Assembly (NCBI GenBank): GCA_902796045.1
Contig: CADBNQ010000111.1
Coordinates: 1 to 5,051, forward strand
Origin: an uncultured Lachnospiraceae bacterium
GTDB lineage: Bacteria; Bacillota; Clostridia; Lachnospirales; Lachnospiraceae
Direction: 5' to 3'
DNA: 5,051 bases
A program made the translations under genes and the position numbers. The notes beneath the pieces are model-generated. The model worked only from the letters and a program-made list of their open reading frames with translations. It was not told where the DNA came from and did not search any database. This document shows, in pieces, positions 1 through 5,051 of the stretch. Positions within the stretch are counted from its first letter, which is position 1. The number at the start of each line of letters is the position of its first letter.

Positions 1-1058
1 TCGATGGTGGAAGGAACAGTGTAGCGGGCACCGTCTGTAGCCTTGATCTCGATCACCTCTGCTGCCTTGGCAGTATCCTTGCCATAGCGGTCTTTTACAT
101 AGACAGCAGCGTTCTTACCTGCGCTGGCAGCTTCCTCGGAAACATAGTCAACCAGGTCATGTACATGGAGAACGTTACCGCAGGCGAAGATACCTTCTAC
201 GTTGGTCTCGAAGCTCTCATTAACGATGGGGCCGCTGGTGATGGGACTTAACTCTACCTGTGCCTGCTTGGACAGCTCGTTCTCCGGGATCAGACCTACG
301 GAGAGAAGGAGTGTATCGCAGTCATAGTGCTCTTCTGTTCCGGGGATGGGCTTTCTGTCAGGGCCGACCTCTGCGATGGTCACGCCTGTCAGACGGTCTT
401 TACCCTCGATATCAATGACAGTGTGGGACAGCTTCAGCGGGATGCCGAAGTCATCAAGACACTGAACGATATTTCTCTTCAGACCACCGGAGAAAGGCAT
501 AACCTCTGCAACAACCTTAACATCTGCTCCCTCGAAGGTCATACGTCTTGCCATGATCAGTCCGATATCTCCGGAACCAAGGATGACAACCTTCTTGCCG
601 GGCATGAAGCCTTCCATGTTAACCAGTCTCTGTGCGGTACCTGCAGAATAGATACCTGCCGGACGATATCCCGGAATGTTGAGGGCTCCACGCGGACGCT
701 CACGGCATCCCATGGCCAGTACAACGGCCTTGGCCTGATACTGGATCATACCCTCTTCTCTGTTCATCACGGTCACAACCTTATCATTGCTGATATCCAT
801 GACCATAGTGTGTAATTTGTACTCAATCTTAAGATCCATAGCCTGGTCGATAAAGCGCTGTGCGTACTCGGGACCAGTGAGCTCTTCCTTGAAGGTATGG
901 AGACCGAAACCATTATGGATACACTGGTTCAGGATACCACCAAGCTGATTGTCTCTCTCTATAATTAAAATACTGTCAATTCCTTCTTTTCTGGCAGCGA
1001 TTGCAGCAGCAAGTCCGGCAGGTCCGCCACCGATGACAATGATATCATATGATTTCAT
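1..1058 (-). CDS. NAD(P)/FAD-dependent oxidoreductase, second subunit of GlpA-type operon (partial, C-terminus off left edge)
   Basis: This is a flavin- and pyridine-nucleotide-binding oxidoreductase of the disulfide-reductase fold, read from an ATG at 1058. 352 codons are open to the edge, and relatives are about 415-420 residues, so roughly 65 are missing. The N-terminal FAD Rossmann motif is G10-G-G12-P-A-G15, with E34 ending the second strand. The family-typical GGILNQCIHNGFG lies at residues 40-52. A second, NAD-type Rossmann motif is G161-S-G163-D-I-G166, and the late FAD motif TNVEGIFACGNV covers about 285-296. A GTGAGGA ribosome site lies 11 nt upstream (1070-1076 on the plus strand). 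It follows the GlpA-like gene after 56 nt, so the two are probably co-transcribed. In Clostridia this pair is commonly followed by a small DUF1667 protein, which would lie just outside the window. A role passing electrons between the GlpA-like subunit and NAD(H) or another carrier is inferred; the physiological acceptor cannot be read from the sequence. Confidence 0.9.
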   Translation of the reverse strand, partial: MKSYDIIVIGGGPAGLAAAIAARKEGIDSILIIERDNQLGGILNQCIHNGFGLHTFKEELTGPEYAQRFIDQAMDLKIEYKLHTMVMDISNDKVVTVMNREEGMIQYQAKAVVLAMGCRERPRGALNIPGYRPAGIYSAGTAQRLVNMEGFMPGKKVVILGSGDIGLIMARRMTFEGADVKVVAEVMPFSGGLKRNIVQCLDDFGIPLKLSHTVIDIEGKDRLTGVTIAEVGPDRKPIPGTEEHYDCDTLLLSVGLIPENELSKQAQVELSPITSGPIVNESFETNVEGIFACGNVLHVHDLVDYVSEEAASAGKNAAVYVKDRYGKDTAKAAEVIEIKATDGARYTVPSTI

Positions 1059-1114
1059 AACGATTATATTCCTCACTTTCTTTCAATCTGTCACGTTCAG
1101 TCTTAAGTGTCCGA

Positions 1115-2563
1115 TCAATTCAGGTCTTCCTTGATCTTTCCAACCAGCATGTTGGAGCCGGTTCCCTTCTTGGTGATCTCAGTCATCGGAACACCCAGCT
1201 CTCTTGAAAGAATCTCCATTGCTCTCGGTGTACAGAATCCAGCCTGGCAGCGTCCTGCACCCTGACGGGTACGACGTTTTAATCCATCTAAGGATGTAGC
1301 TCCCAGAGGACGGTTGATAGCGTCAACGATCTCACCCTCTGTAACCATCTCACAACGACATACGATAGCGCCATATCTTGAGTCCTTGGCAATCATCTCG
1401 TTCTTCTCGTCGATGGAAAGCTCATCCATGTGAACGATGCCCTTACGCTTTGCGACGAAGTTATCCTTCTTCGGGAAGTTGAATTTATCCTCTATGATAC
1501 CTACGATCATCTCAGCGATGGCAGGAGAAGATGTAAGTCCGGGGGACTCGATACCTGCACAGTCGAAGAAATTCGGTGCATCTGCTACTTCTTCTACGAT
1601 GAACTCATGGTTGGCCTCATGGGCACGAAGACCTGCGAAAGAAGTGATAACCTTGTTCATAGGAAGACGGTCCTTGGTCAGGTGGCTTGCGGAAGCCTTC
1701 TGTACCAGGTCGTTGATGATCTCCTGTGTAGTGTTGGTTCCTTCCTTATCATCGATATCCGTAGCGGATGGTCCTACAAACATGTTGCCGTGGATGGTAG
1801 GAGCAGTCAGAACGCCCTTGCCCATCGGACCGGGAAGCGGGAAAATAGTTGCATGGAAATAATCACCAAGCTCTTTGTCCATCAGCAGGTACTCACCTCT
1901 TCTGGCAACGATCTTCATCTTCTTCTCGCTGACCATGTTGTGCATAACGTCTGCGTATACACCTGCTGCGTTGACAACAGCCTTTGTCTCAAGGGTACCC
2001 TTGTTGGTGACAAGTTCATAATGGTCGTCAAATTTCTTGATTTCCTTAACTTCTGTTTCAAACTGGAATTCTACGCCGTTAACTGCAGCGTTCTCTCCCA
2101 TGGCGATGGCCAGGTTGAATGGGCAAACAATACCGCCTGTGGGCACATAAAGTGCTGCAATAGCGTTAGGTGTCAGGTTGGGCTCCATAGCAAGAAGCTC
2201 TTCCTTCTGAACGATCCTGGCTCCGGGAACACCGTTCTCATGAGCCTGTTCAAGCAGTCTGTCCAGATCCCCTACCTGCTCCGGAATAGTACAGACGATC
2301 AAAGATCCGTTCTTCTTTACCGGGAAGTCCAGTTCCTCTGCCAGCTGGTACATGAGCTCGTTACCACGAACATTCAACTTGGCCATCAGTGTACCTGGTT
2401 TACAGTCATAACCTGCATGAACGATACCGCTGTTCGCCTTAGATGAACCGCAGCATACATCATCACCCTTGTCCACTACCAGGACTTTTGCCTGATATTT
2501 GGAGAGCTCTCTGGCTGTACAAGTACCGGTAACACCAGCACCAATTACAATAATGTCATACAT
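1115..2563 (-). CDS. glpA: GlpA-like FAD-dependent (glycerol-3-phosphate) dehydrogenase with BFD-like [2Fe-2S] domain
   Basis: This complete 482-residue flavoprotein has the architecture DAO-type FAD oxidase plus C-terminal BFD-like [2Fe-2S] domain, as in anaerobic glycerol-3-phosphate dehydrogenase subunit A, which oxidises sn-glycerol-3-phosphate to dihydroxyacetone phosphate. The dinucleotide motif G8-A-G10-V-T-G13 is followed by D31 at the ribose-binding position. GSSKANSGIVHAGYD at 39-53 and AGIESPGLTSSPA at 336-348 are typical flavin-contact segments. The cluster ligands are C402-R-C404 and C439-QAGF-C444, the CxC...CxxxxC pattern of the BFD domain. No signal peptide or membrane segment is seen, so it is cytosolic. 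The start ATG has GGAGG 9 nt upstream. It is somewhat shorter than E. coli GlpA (about 540 residues) and also resembles COG0579 (LhgO-type) dehydrogenases, so the substrate could be another 2-hydroxy acid. The paired downstream flavoprotein favours the glycerol-3-phosphate assignment. Cofactor calls are firm; the substrate is an inference. Confidence 0.88.
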   Translation of the reverse strand: MYDIIVIGAGVTGTCTARELSKYQAKVLVVDKGDDVCCGSSKANSGIVHAGYDCKPGTLMAKLNVRGNELMYQLAEELDFPVKKNGSLIVCTIPEQVGDLDRLLEQAHENGVPGARIVQKEELLAMEPNLTPNAIAALYVPTGGIVCPFNLAIAMGENAAVNGVEFQFETEVKEIKKFDDHYELVTNKGTLETKAVVNAAGVYADVMHNMVSEKKMKIVARRGEYLLMDKELGDYFHATIFPLPGPMGKGVLTAPTIHGNMFVGPSATDIDDKEGTNTTQEIINDLVQKASASHLTKDRLPMNKVITSFAGLRAHEANHEFIVEEVADAPNFFDCAGIESPGLTSSPAIAEMIVGIIEDKFNFPKKDNFVAKRKGIVHMDELSIDEKNEMIAKDSRYGAIVCRCEMVTEGEIVDAINRPLGATSLDGLKRRTRQGAGRCQAGFCTPRAMEILSRELGVPMTEITKKGTGSNMLVGKIKEDLN

Positions 2564-2572
2564 GTCTTTCTA

Positions 2573-2577
2573 CCTCC
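2573..2577 (-). promoter_or_regulatory. Ribosome binding site of the glpA-like gene
   Basis: On the minus strand a perfect GGAGG stands 9 nt before the ATG at 2563. It fixes the start of the 482-residue protein, which also begins directly at the first beta strand of the FAD fold (MYDIIVIGAG). Confidence 0.8.
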
Positions 2578-2608
2578 ATTTTTCAACAAGCCACAAAAAT
2601 TCATATAT

Positions 2609-2637
2609 ATTTTACAACTTTTTAAGATGAATGTAAA
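2609..2637 (-). promoter_or_regulatory. Probable sigma-A promoter of the minus-strand oxidoreductase operon
   Basis: Reading the minus strand, TTTACA (2637-2632) is separated by 17 nt from TAAAAT (2614-2609). This would give a start near 2602 and a leader of roughly 40 nt before the GlpA-like ATG. The boxes match consensus at four and five of six positions, and the region is very AT-rich, so other hexamer pairs are possible. No antiterminator-type hairpin is visible in the short leader. Confidence 0.45.
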
Positions 2638-2641
2638 CACA

Positions 2642-2659
2642 TGATTTTATATAAAATCA
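2642..2659. promoter_or_regulatory. 18-bp perfect palindrome, candidate operator of the minus-strand operon
   Basis: TGATTTTATATAAAATCA is an uninterrupted 18-bp palindrome lying 4 bp upstream of the proposed -35 box (2632-2637) of the GlpA-like operon. The position suits a dimeric regulator. It is made almost only of A and T, so chance symmetry is more likely than in mixed sequence. No regulator gene is adjacent on that strand. Confidence 0.4.
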
Positions 2660-2735
2660 ATATAATATCATAGTTTTAACAAAAAAGAGTTGGCGAATAC
2701 TTTTTTCTTTATTATATTAAAGACTGGCAGAATGT

Positions 2736-2764
2736 TTATCTCCTTTACCCTGGAAATCACTGGC
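2736..2764 (+). repeat. 29-bp direct repeat, left copy (flanks hipBA)
   Basis: This matches the stretch at 4796-4824 at 26 of 29 positions in the same orientation, 2,060 bp apart. Its core is CCCTGGAAATCAC. The two copies bracket hipBA. In the plus frame both encode FTLEITG, and two of the three differences are silent third-base changes. In the minus frame both encode DFQG[K/E]GD. Whether it is a mobile-element end, a recombination scar or a relic of a small gene cannot be decided here. Confidence 0.7.
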
Positions 2765-2766
2765 TT

Positions 2767-2807
2767 TGAGCGGACTGATTTTGAGAGCCCTTATTTTCGT
2801 CCGCTCA
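2767..2807. repeat. Inverted repeat with 9-bp arms and 23-nt loop
   Basis: TGAGCGGAC (2767-2775) and GTCCGCTCA (2799-2807) are perfectly complementary. They begin 2 bp after the left 29-bp repeat and are far richer in GC than the surrounding DNA. No T-run follows on either side, so it is not a standard intrinsic terminator. It may be a folded RNA, a recombination site or a mobile-element remnant. Confidence 0.55.
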
Positions 2808-2814
2808 CTCACGC

Positions 2815-2834
2815 GGATTCGTCGAGACGTATCC
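2815..2834. repeat. Near-perfect 20-bp palindrome
   Basis: GGATTCGTC (2815-2823) and GACGTATCC (2826-2834) are complementary except for one pair, around a 2-nt centre. It lies 7 bp from the preceding inverted repeat, and a third small one (AGAGT/ACTCT, 2847-2858) follows. The three together fill an otherwise geneless block between the two divergent operons. A protein-binding site is possible, but nothing assigns it to a regulator. Confidence 0.45.
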
Positions 2835-2901
2835 AATTGATCTTATAGAGTCAACTCTGACAACCATAATAATTTGCCCCCTCCTATCTGATAAATATTT
2901 C

Positions 2902-2918
2902 TATTATTGACAATAATA
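2902..2918. promoter_or_regulatory. Candidate HipB operator 1, over the -35 box
   Basis: This is a perfect palindrome with 8-bp arms, TATTATTG-A-CAATAATA, centred on base 2910 inside the TTGACA box of the hipBA promoter. HipB-type antitoxins are known to repress their own operon by binding palindromes in the promoter. Binding here would hide the -35 box. Confidence 0.6.
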
Positions 2919-2935
2919 ATTATAATGTTTATAAT
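2907..2935 (+). promoter_or_regulatory. hipBA promoter, exact sigma-A consensus
   Basis: TTGACA (2907-2912) and TATAAT (2930-2935) match consensus at all twelve positions with the optimal 17-nt spacer. Transcription should begin near 2942, giving a leader of about 28 nt before the GTG of hipB. A second TATAAT at 2921-2926 lies too close to this -35 box to pair with it. Such a strong unrepressed promoter fits a tightly autorepressed toxin-antitoxin operon. Confidence 0.85.
2919..2935. promoter_or_regulatory. Candidate HipB operator 2, over the -10 box
   Basis: ATTATAA-TGT-TTATAAT is a perfect palindrome with 7-bp arms. It is 17 bp long like the site beside it, which it directly abuts, so the two centres (2910 and 2927) are 17 bp apart. 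It ends exactly with the -10 hexamer. The arms differ in sequence from operator 1, so it may be a weaker site, or partly a by-product of the AT-rich promoter. Confidence 0.45.
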
Positions 2936-2969
2936 AACAATCATAAAATGTATGGGGTGGTGACATATA

Positions 2970-3287
2970 GTGAAAAAAGCTTCCTACAATATCCTGCCTG
3001 CAACACAGGAGATCCTGAAAACTGTGGGTGAACAGATAAAGCTTGCAAGACTCAGGCGGGATCTGTCTGCAGAACTTGTAGCAGAACGAGCCGGTATCAG
3101 CCGATCTTCTCTATGGAAAGTTGAGTCTGGCAACCCTGCTGTAGCTATGGGAATATATGCAGCTGTCCTACATGCTCTGAATAATATGGATCAGGATCTG
3201 CTGCTGATTGCTAAAGATGATGAGATGGGCAGACATCTTCAGGATCTGAACCTGTTAACAAGAAAGCGAGCCTCGAGGAGGAAATGA
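2970..3287 (+). CDS. hipB: HipB-type antitoxin, XRE-family helix-turn-helix repressor
   Basis: This 105-residue DNA-binding protein sits directly upstream of a HipA kinase. In this family HipB neutralises HipA by complex formation and represses the operon, with HipA as co-repressor. An XRE/Cro helix-turn-helix covers about residues 17-75: helix 2 at 33-40, turn A41-G42-I43, recognition helix 44-52 (SRSSLWKVE). The C-terminal tail is strongly basic (TRKRASRRK) and could touch DNA or HipA. The start is GTG, with GGGGTGG 9 nt upstream (2954-2960). An in-frame TGA at 2961 rules out a longer form, and a nearby ATG at 2948 is out of frame. The gene ends in an ATGA overlap with the HipA reading frame, so the two are translated together. 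The antitoxin assignment rests on the fold plus its partner; the helix-turn-helix alone would be unspecific. Confidence 0.9.
   Translation: MKKASYNILPATQEILKTVGEQIKLARLRRDLSAELVAERAGISRSSLWKVESGNPAVAMGIYAAVLHALNNMDQDLLLIAKDDEMGRHLQDLNLLTRKRASRRK
3275..3281 (+). promoter_or_regulatory. Ribosome binding site that decides the hipA start
   Basis: GAGGAGG lies inside the end of hipB. It is only 2 nt from the ATG at 3284, too close to serve it well, but its GGAGG is 8 nt from the in-frame ATG at 3290, the ideal spacing. A third in-frame ATG at 3299 is 17 nt away. The start at 3290 is therefore preferred. Confidence 0.7.
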
Positions 3288-3289
3288 TC

Positions 3290-4546
3290 ATGCCGGCCAT
3301 GTCAAAAACTATCTATGTATATGACAGCTTCAGCAATGCAGAGCCGCAGCTTATGGGGAGACTTTATGTTGATTTAATCCGCGGAAGGGAAAGCTATTCC
3401 TTTGAATACGATTATGAATGGCTAAGTTCAGCAAAACTGAGGGTCAGCCTGGATCCCGAATTGGGAACATTTCCTGGAAGACAATATCCATCAGGAAAAA
3501 CCATTTTCGGACTGTTTGCAGACTCTTCCCCGGATCGCTGGGGACGTGTCCTCATGAACAAGAGAGAACGGATCAAAGCAGATAAAGAATCCAGAAAACC
3601 TGCAAAGATGTTTGACAGCGATTATCTTCTGGGTGTATATGACGAAACACGCATGGGAGGAATCCGGTTGAAGACAGATGCCGAGGGACCATTTTTGTCT
3701 AATGACGAAGACTCGGCAGTACCTCCCTGGGCATATCTGCGCACTTTGGAAGAAGCATCAAGACATTTTGAAAATGACAATTCAGGACTTACAGATAAAT
3801 GGCTGAACCAGCTGATCAGGCCCGGGTCATCTCTTGGAGGTGCAAGACCCAAGGCTACAGTAATAGATCAAAAAGGGAACCTTTGGATTGCCAAGTTTCC
3901 CTCTAAAAATGATGAAAATGATACCGGTGCCTGGGAAAAGGTTGCTCATGATCTTGCAGCAATGTGCGGATTAAATGTCATGGAGGCAAAACTCGAGAAG
4001 TTCTCCCACTTCGGAAGTACTTATCTGGTAAAGCGCTTTGATCGTGACAGAGACAGAAGGATCCATTATGCTTCAGCAATGACATTGCTTGGCAAAACAG
4101 ATGGAGATTCTGCAGCAGACGGAACAAGCTATCTGGATATTGCTGCCCTGATCAAAGCCAGCGGTGCCAGGCCGAAAGCGGACCTCCTGGAACTTTGGAA
4201 ACGAATCGTCTTTAATATGGCTATCACTAACAGTGATGACCACCTGAGAAACCATGCGTTTTTGTTACGTCCGGCCGGGTGGGCATTATCCCCACTCTTT
4301 GATGTAAATCCTGTTCCCTATGGAGATGAGCTTTCATTAAATGTTGATGAATATGATAATCGCATCAATATAAAGACAGCTATTGATGTAGCTGCATACT
4401 ATGGCATCAAAGAATCTGAGGCTGTCAGTATTGCAGATGAGATGCTTCATATAGTAGGTGATAATTGGATGCGACTTGCAAAAGATTGTGGTCTGTCACG
4501 CGGGCAGATTGAAGCAATGCGCCCGGCTTTTGGACTTGTACTATAG
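3290..4546 (+). CDS. hipA: HipA-family toxin, serine/threonine-protein kinase fold
   Basis: This full-length HipA-family kinase toxin has 418 residues from the ATG at 3290, or 420 if the ATG at 3284 is used. In E. coli, HipA phosphorylates glutamyl-tRNA synthetase and induces dormancy; the target here is unknown. The N-terminal HipA-coupling domain covers about residues 6-100 (FGLFADSSPDRWGR near 73-86). The glycine-rich loop GSSLGGARPKA at 179-189 holds the serines that are autophosphorylated in relatives. K202 in LWIAKFP is the likely ATP-binding lysine. The catalytic segment NSDDHLRNH at 314-322 supplies D316 and N321, and the metal-binding aspartate is D338 in LFDVNP. All key residues are present, so the kinase should be active. 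Because the N-domain is included, this is a two-gene HipBA system and not a split HipBST one. It overlaps or abuts hipB and ends in tandem TAG codons (4544-4549). Confidence 0.93.
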   Translation: MPAMSKTIYVYDSFSNAEPQLMGRLYVDLIRGRESYSFEYDYEWLSSAKLRVSLDPELGTFPGRQYPSGKTIFGLFADSSPDRWGRVLMNKRERIKADKESRKPAKMFDSDYLLGVYDETRMGGIRLKTDAEGPFLSNDEDSAVPPWAYLRTLEEASRHFENDNSGLTDKWLNQLIRPGSSLGGARPKATVIDQKGNLWIAKFPSKNDENDTGAWEKVAHDLAAMCGLNVMEAKLEKFSHFGSTYLVKRFDRDRDRRIHYASAMTLLGKTDGDSAADGTSYLDIAALIKASGARPKADLLELWKRIVFNMAITNSDDHLRNHAFLLRPAGWALSPLFDVNPVPYGDELSLNVDEYDNRINIKTAIDVAAYYGIKESEAVSIADEMLHIVGDNWMRLAKDCGLSRGQIEAMRPAFGLVL

Positions 4547-4560
4547 TAGTTTATCCTTAA

Positions 4561-4791
4561 ATCTGTGTAAAAGTAGAACTACACAGACCTAAAGATAAAT
4601 ACACAGCTGAAAAACTGATCAGTAAGTTGAAGGACATGGATATGATCAAATTGGAAGGATACTGCTATATCCTTTTCTATGTAAGAACAGAGCTAACATA
4701 TTCCCTTCATGGATAATTCGTCTTTGATATGTTAAAAGAACTGGTTCCTATCGTAAAAATGAGAAATATCTGCAAAAATACAAAAAATAGG
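4561..4791 (+). pseudogene. Decayed C-terminal fragment of an IS1634/IS4-type transposase
   Basis: One plus-strand frame reads KYTAEKLISKLKDMDMIKLEG, interrupted only by ordinary substitutions, then YVRTELTYSLHG, a TAA stop at 4714-4716, then FVFDMLKELVP and VKMRNICKNTKNR. From memory, the order and spacing match without gaps the usual end of IS1634-type DDE transposases, which have a pattern like Y-RT-LTD-LH--FGF-TDYE-V----MR-I-K-TK. The stop replaces the residue just before the F-x-F motif. The remaining 400 or so N-terminal codons, including the catalytic DDE residues, are absent: an in-frame TAA sits at 4558-4560 and hipA lies immediately before. It has no ribosome site and should be non-functional. 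The family assignment relies on motif memory, so it is moderate; a different transposase or chance similarity is possible. Confidence 0.5.
4562..4587. repeat. Inverted repeat 16 bp behind hipA, possible weak terminator
   Basis: TCTGTGTA (4562-4569) and TACACAGA (4580-4587) form an 8-bp stem with a 10-nt loop, beginning 15 nt after the hipA stop. The position fits a transcript end, but the stem has few GC pairs and no T-run follows, so termination would be weak. It also overlaps the start of the transposase-like remnant. Confidence 0.35.
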
Positions 4792-4795
4792 ATTA

Positions 4796-4824
4796 TTATC
4801 ACCTTCACCCTGGAAATCACCGGC
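4796..4824 (+). repeat. 29-bp direct repeat, right copy (flanks hipBA)
   Basis: Partner of the copy at 2736-2764, with differences at three positions. It begins 4 bp after the transposase-like frame ends in its expected KNTKNR tail, and that frame stays open through the repeat to a TAA at 4876. The sequences beyond the two copies do not match each other on either side. Confidence 0.7.
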
Positions 4825-4940
4825 AGCCACAAACACAGCCCGGCTTCGGGCGCGGCGGAAACCGGCAGGAATCAGTAAATGTAAATGGGATCCGCAGCAA
4901 CAATCTTGATCAGGGGAAGAACATCAGCCTATAGGAGAAG
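4825..4940. other. Geneless stretch, nothing convincing
   Basis: Apart from a small GCCCG-GCTT-CGGGC stem at 4838-4851 without a following T-run, I see no gene, promoter or clear repeat. Base composition changes here from AT-rich to GC-rich, which suggests a junction between DNA of different origin. Confidence 0.4.
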
Positions 4941-5051
4941 ACCGTTTGCAGTAGTTTGCGAAGCTGAGGTTTGCGCTAGCACCGCCACCGAGCGCTTGTC
5001 TGAGCGCAGCGAGTTTTGCGCGAATGGCGGTAAATCAGCGCGCGAACCGAA
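4941..5051. repeat. GC-rich, inverted-repeat-rich sequence at the right edge
   Basis: GTTTGC occurs three times in 31 bp (4944, 4954, 4969). ACCGCCA (4981-4987) pairs perfectly with TGGCGGT (5025-5031), and nested inside is GCGCT (4992-4996) with AGCGC (5003-5007), so the strand can fold as a branched or stacked hairpin. One minus-strand frame is open from the edge to a TAG at 4929-4931 (about 40 residues, including QNSLRSDKRSVAVLAQTSAS). Such translations often appear in clostridial genomes as spurious small proteins from dispersed repeats. I read it as a dispersed repeat continuing past the window, not as a gene. Confidence 0.5.

Noticed and set aside
327..815. Open frame of 162 codons on the plus strand
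   Set aside because: Lies wholly opposite the flavin oxidoreductase, whose own frame carries clear FAD and NAD motifs; no recognisable domain or ribosome site.
1430..2446. Open frame of 338 codons on the plus strand, and a shorter one at 1437-1862
   Set aside because: Antisense to the GlpA-like gene, cysteine- and histidine-rich composition typical of an antisense shadow, no motif.
2631..2645. Possible CcpA catabolite-response element over the -35 box of the GlpA-like operon
   Set aside because: It begins ATGTAAAC, but the central CG and the right half of the consensus are not matched, so the likeness is too weak to annotate.
2681..2706. AAAAAAG...CTTTTTT inverted repeat, terminator-like on the plus strand
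   Set aside because: The stem is almost only A-T with a 12-nt loop and no upstream plus-strand gene to terminate; likely due to AT-rich composition.
3622..4255. Minus-strand frames at 3622-3852 and 4073-4255
   Set aside because: Opposite well-conserved HipA kinase motifs; no ribosome sites or family resemblance.
4655..4674. AAGGATA-N6-TATCCTT, reminiscent of HipB operator half-sites
   Set aside because: It lies inside the transposase-like remnant downstream of hipA with no promoter nearby, and the half-sites are inverted relative to TATCC-N8-GGATA; best explained as coincidence.
2736..4824. CRISPR-like repeat pair
   Set aside because: Only two copies, 2 kb apart with genes between them; no regular spacers and no cas genes.

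Overview
The window looks like chromosome from an anaerobic Gram-positive bacterium of the Clostridia, probably Lachnospiraceae (Blautia/Dorea-like). The reasons are strong GGAGG-type ribosome sites, AT-rich intergenic DNA with sigma-A type promoters, and an operon pairing a GlpA-like oxidase carrying a [2Fe-2S] domain with a second FAD/NAD oxidoreductase. The genus is an inference from these features.

Layout. (1) 1-2563, minus strand: two genes of an anaerobic glycerol-3-phosphate dehydrogenase-type operon. The first is a complete 482-residue GlpA-like FAD protein with a C-terminal BFD-like [2Fe-2S] domain. After a 56-nt gap comes a pyridine-nucleotide/FAD oxidoreductase that runs off the left edge (352 codons present). 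(2) 2564-2969: a divergent intergenic region of about 400 bp. It holds the probable promoter and an 18-bp perfect palindrome for the minus-strand operon, a GC-richer block of inverted repeats, the first copy of a 29-bp repeat, and a perfect-consensus promoter covered by two abutting 17-bp palindromes. (3) 2970-4546, plus strand: a complete HipB/HipA type II toxin-antitoxin pair, translationally coupled through an ATGA overlap. (4) 4547-5051: no intact gene. It holds an inverted repeat behind hipA, a decayed transposase C-terminus with an in-frame stop, the second copy of the 29-bp repeat, and a GC-rich, inverted-repeat-rich sequence at the right edge.

How the parts work together. The minus-strand genes should oxidise a small hydroxy-acid or polyol phosphate, most likely sn-glycerol-3-phosphate, and pass electrons through FAD and Fe-S to a second flavin/NAD subunit. 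The hipBA pair is a self-contained regulatory kinase module. HipB probably represses its own promoter by binding the palindromes over the -35 and -10 boxes, and HipA is a Ser/Thr-kinase-fold toxin with its motifs intact. No functional link between the two operons is visible.

The most interesting signal is that hipBA is bracketed, about 2.06 kb apart and in the same orientation, by two 29-bp repeats differing at three positions, with a transposase remnant inside the right-hand copy. This suggests that hipBA arrived by, or was trapped among, mobile-element debris beside a housekeeping operon. No wholly new multi-gene system is evident.
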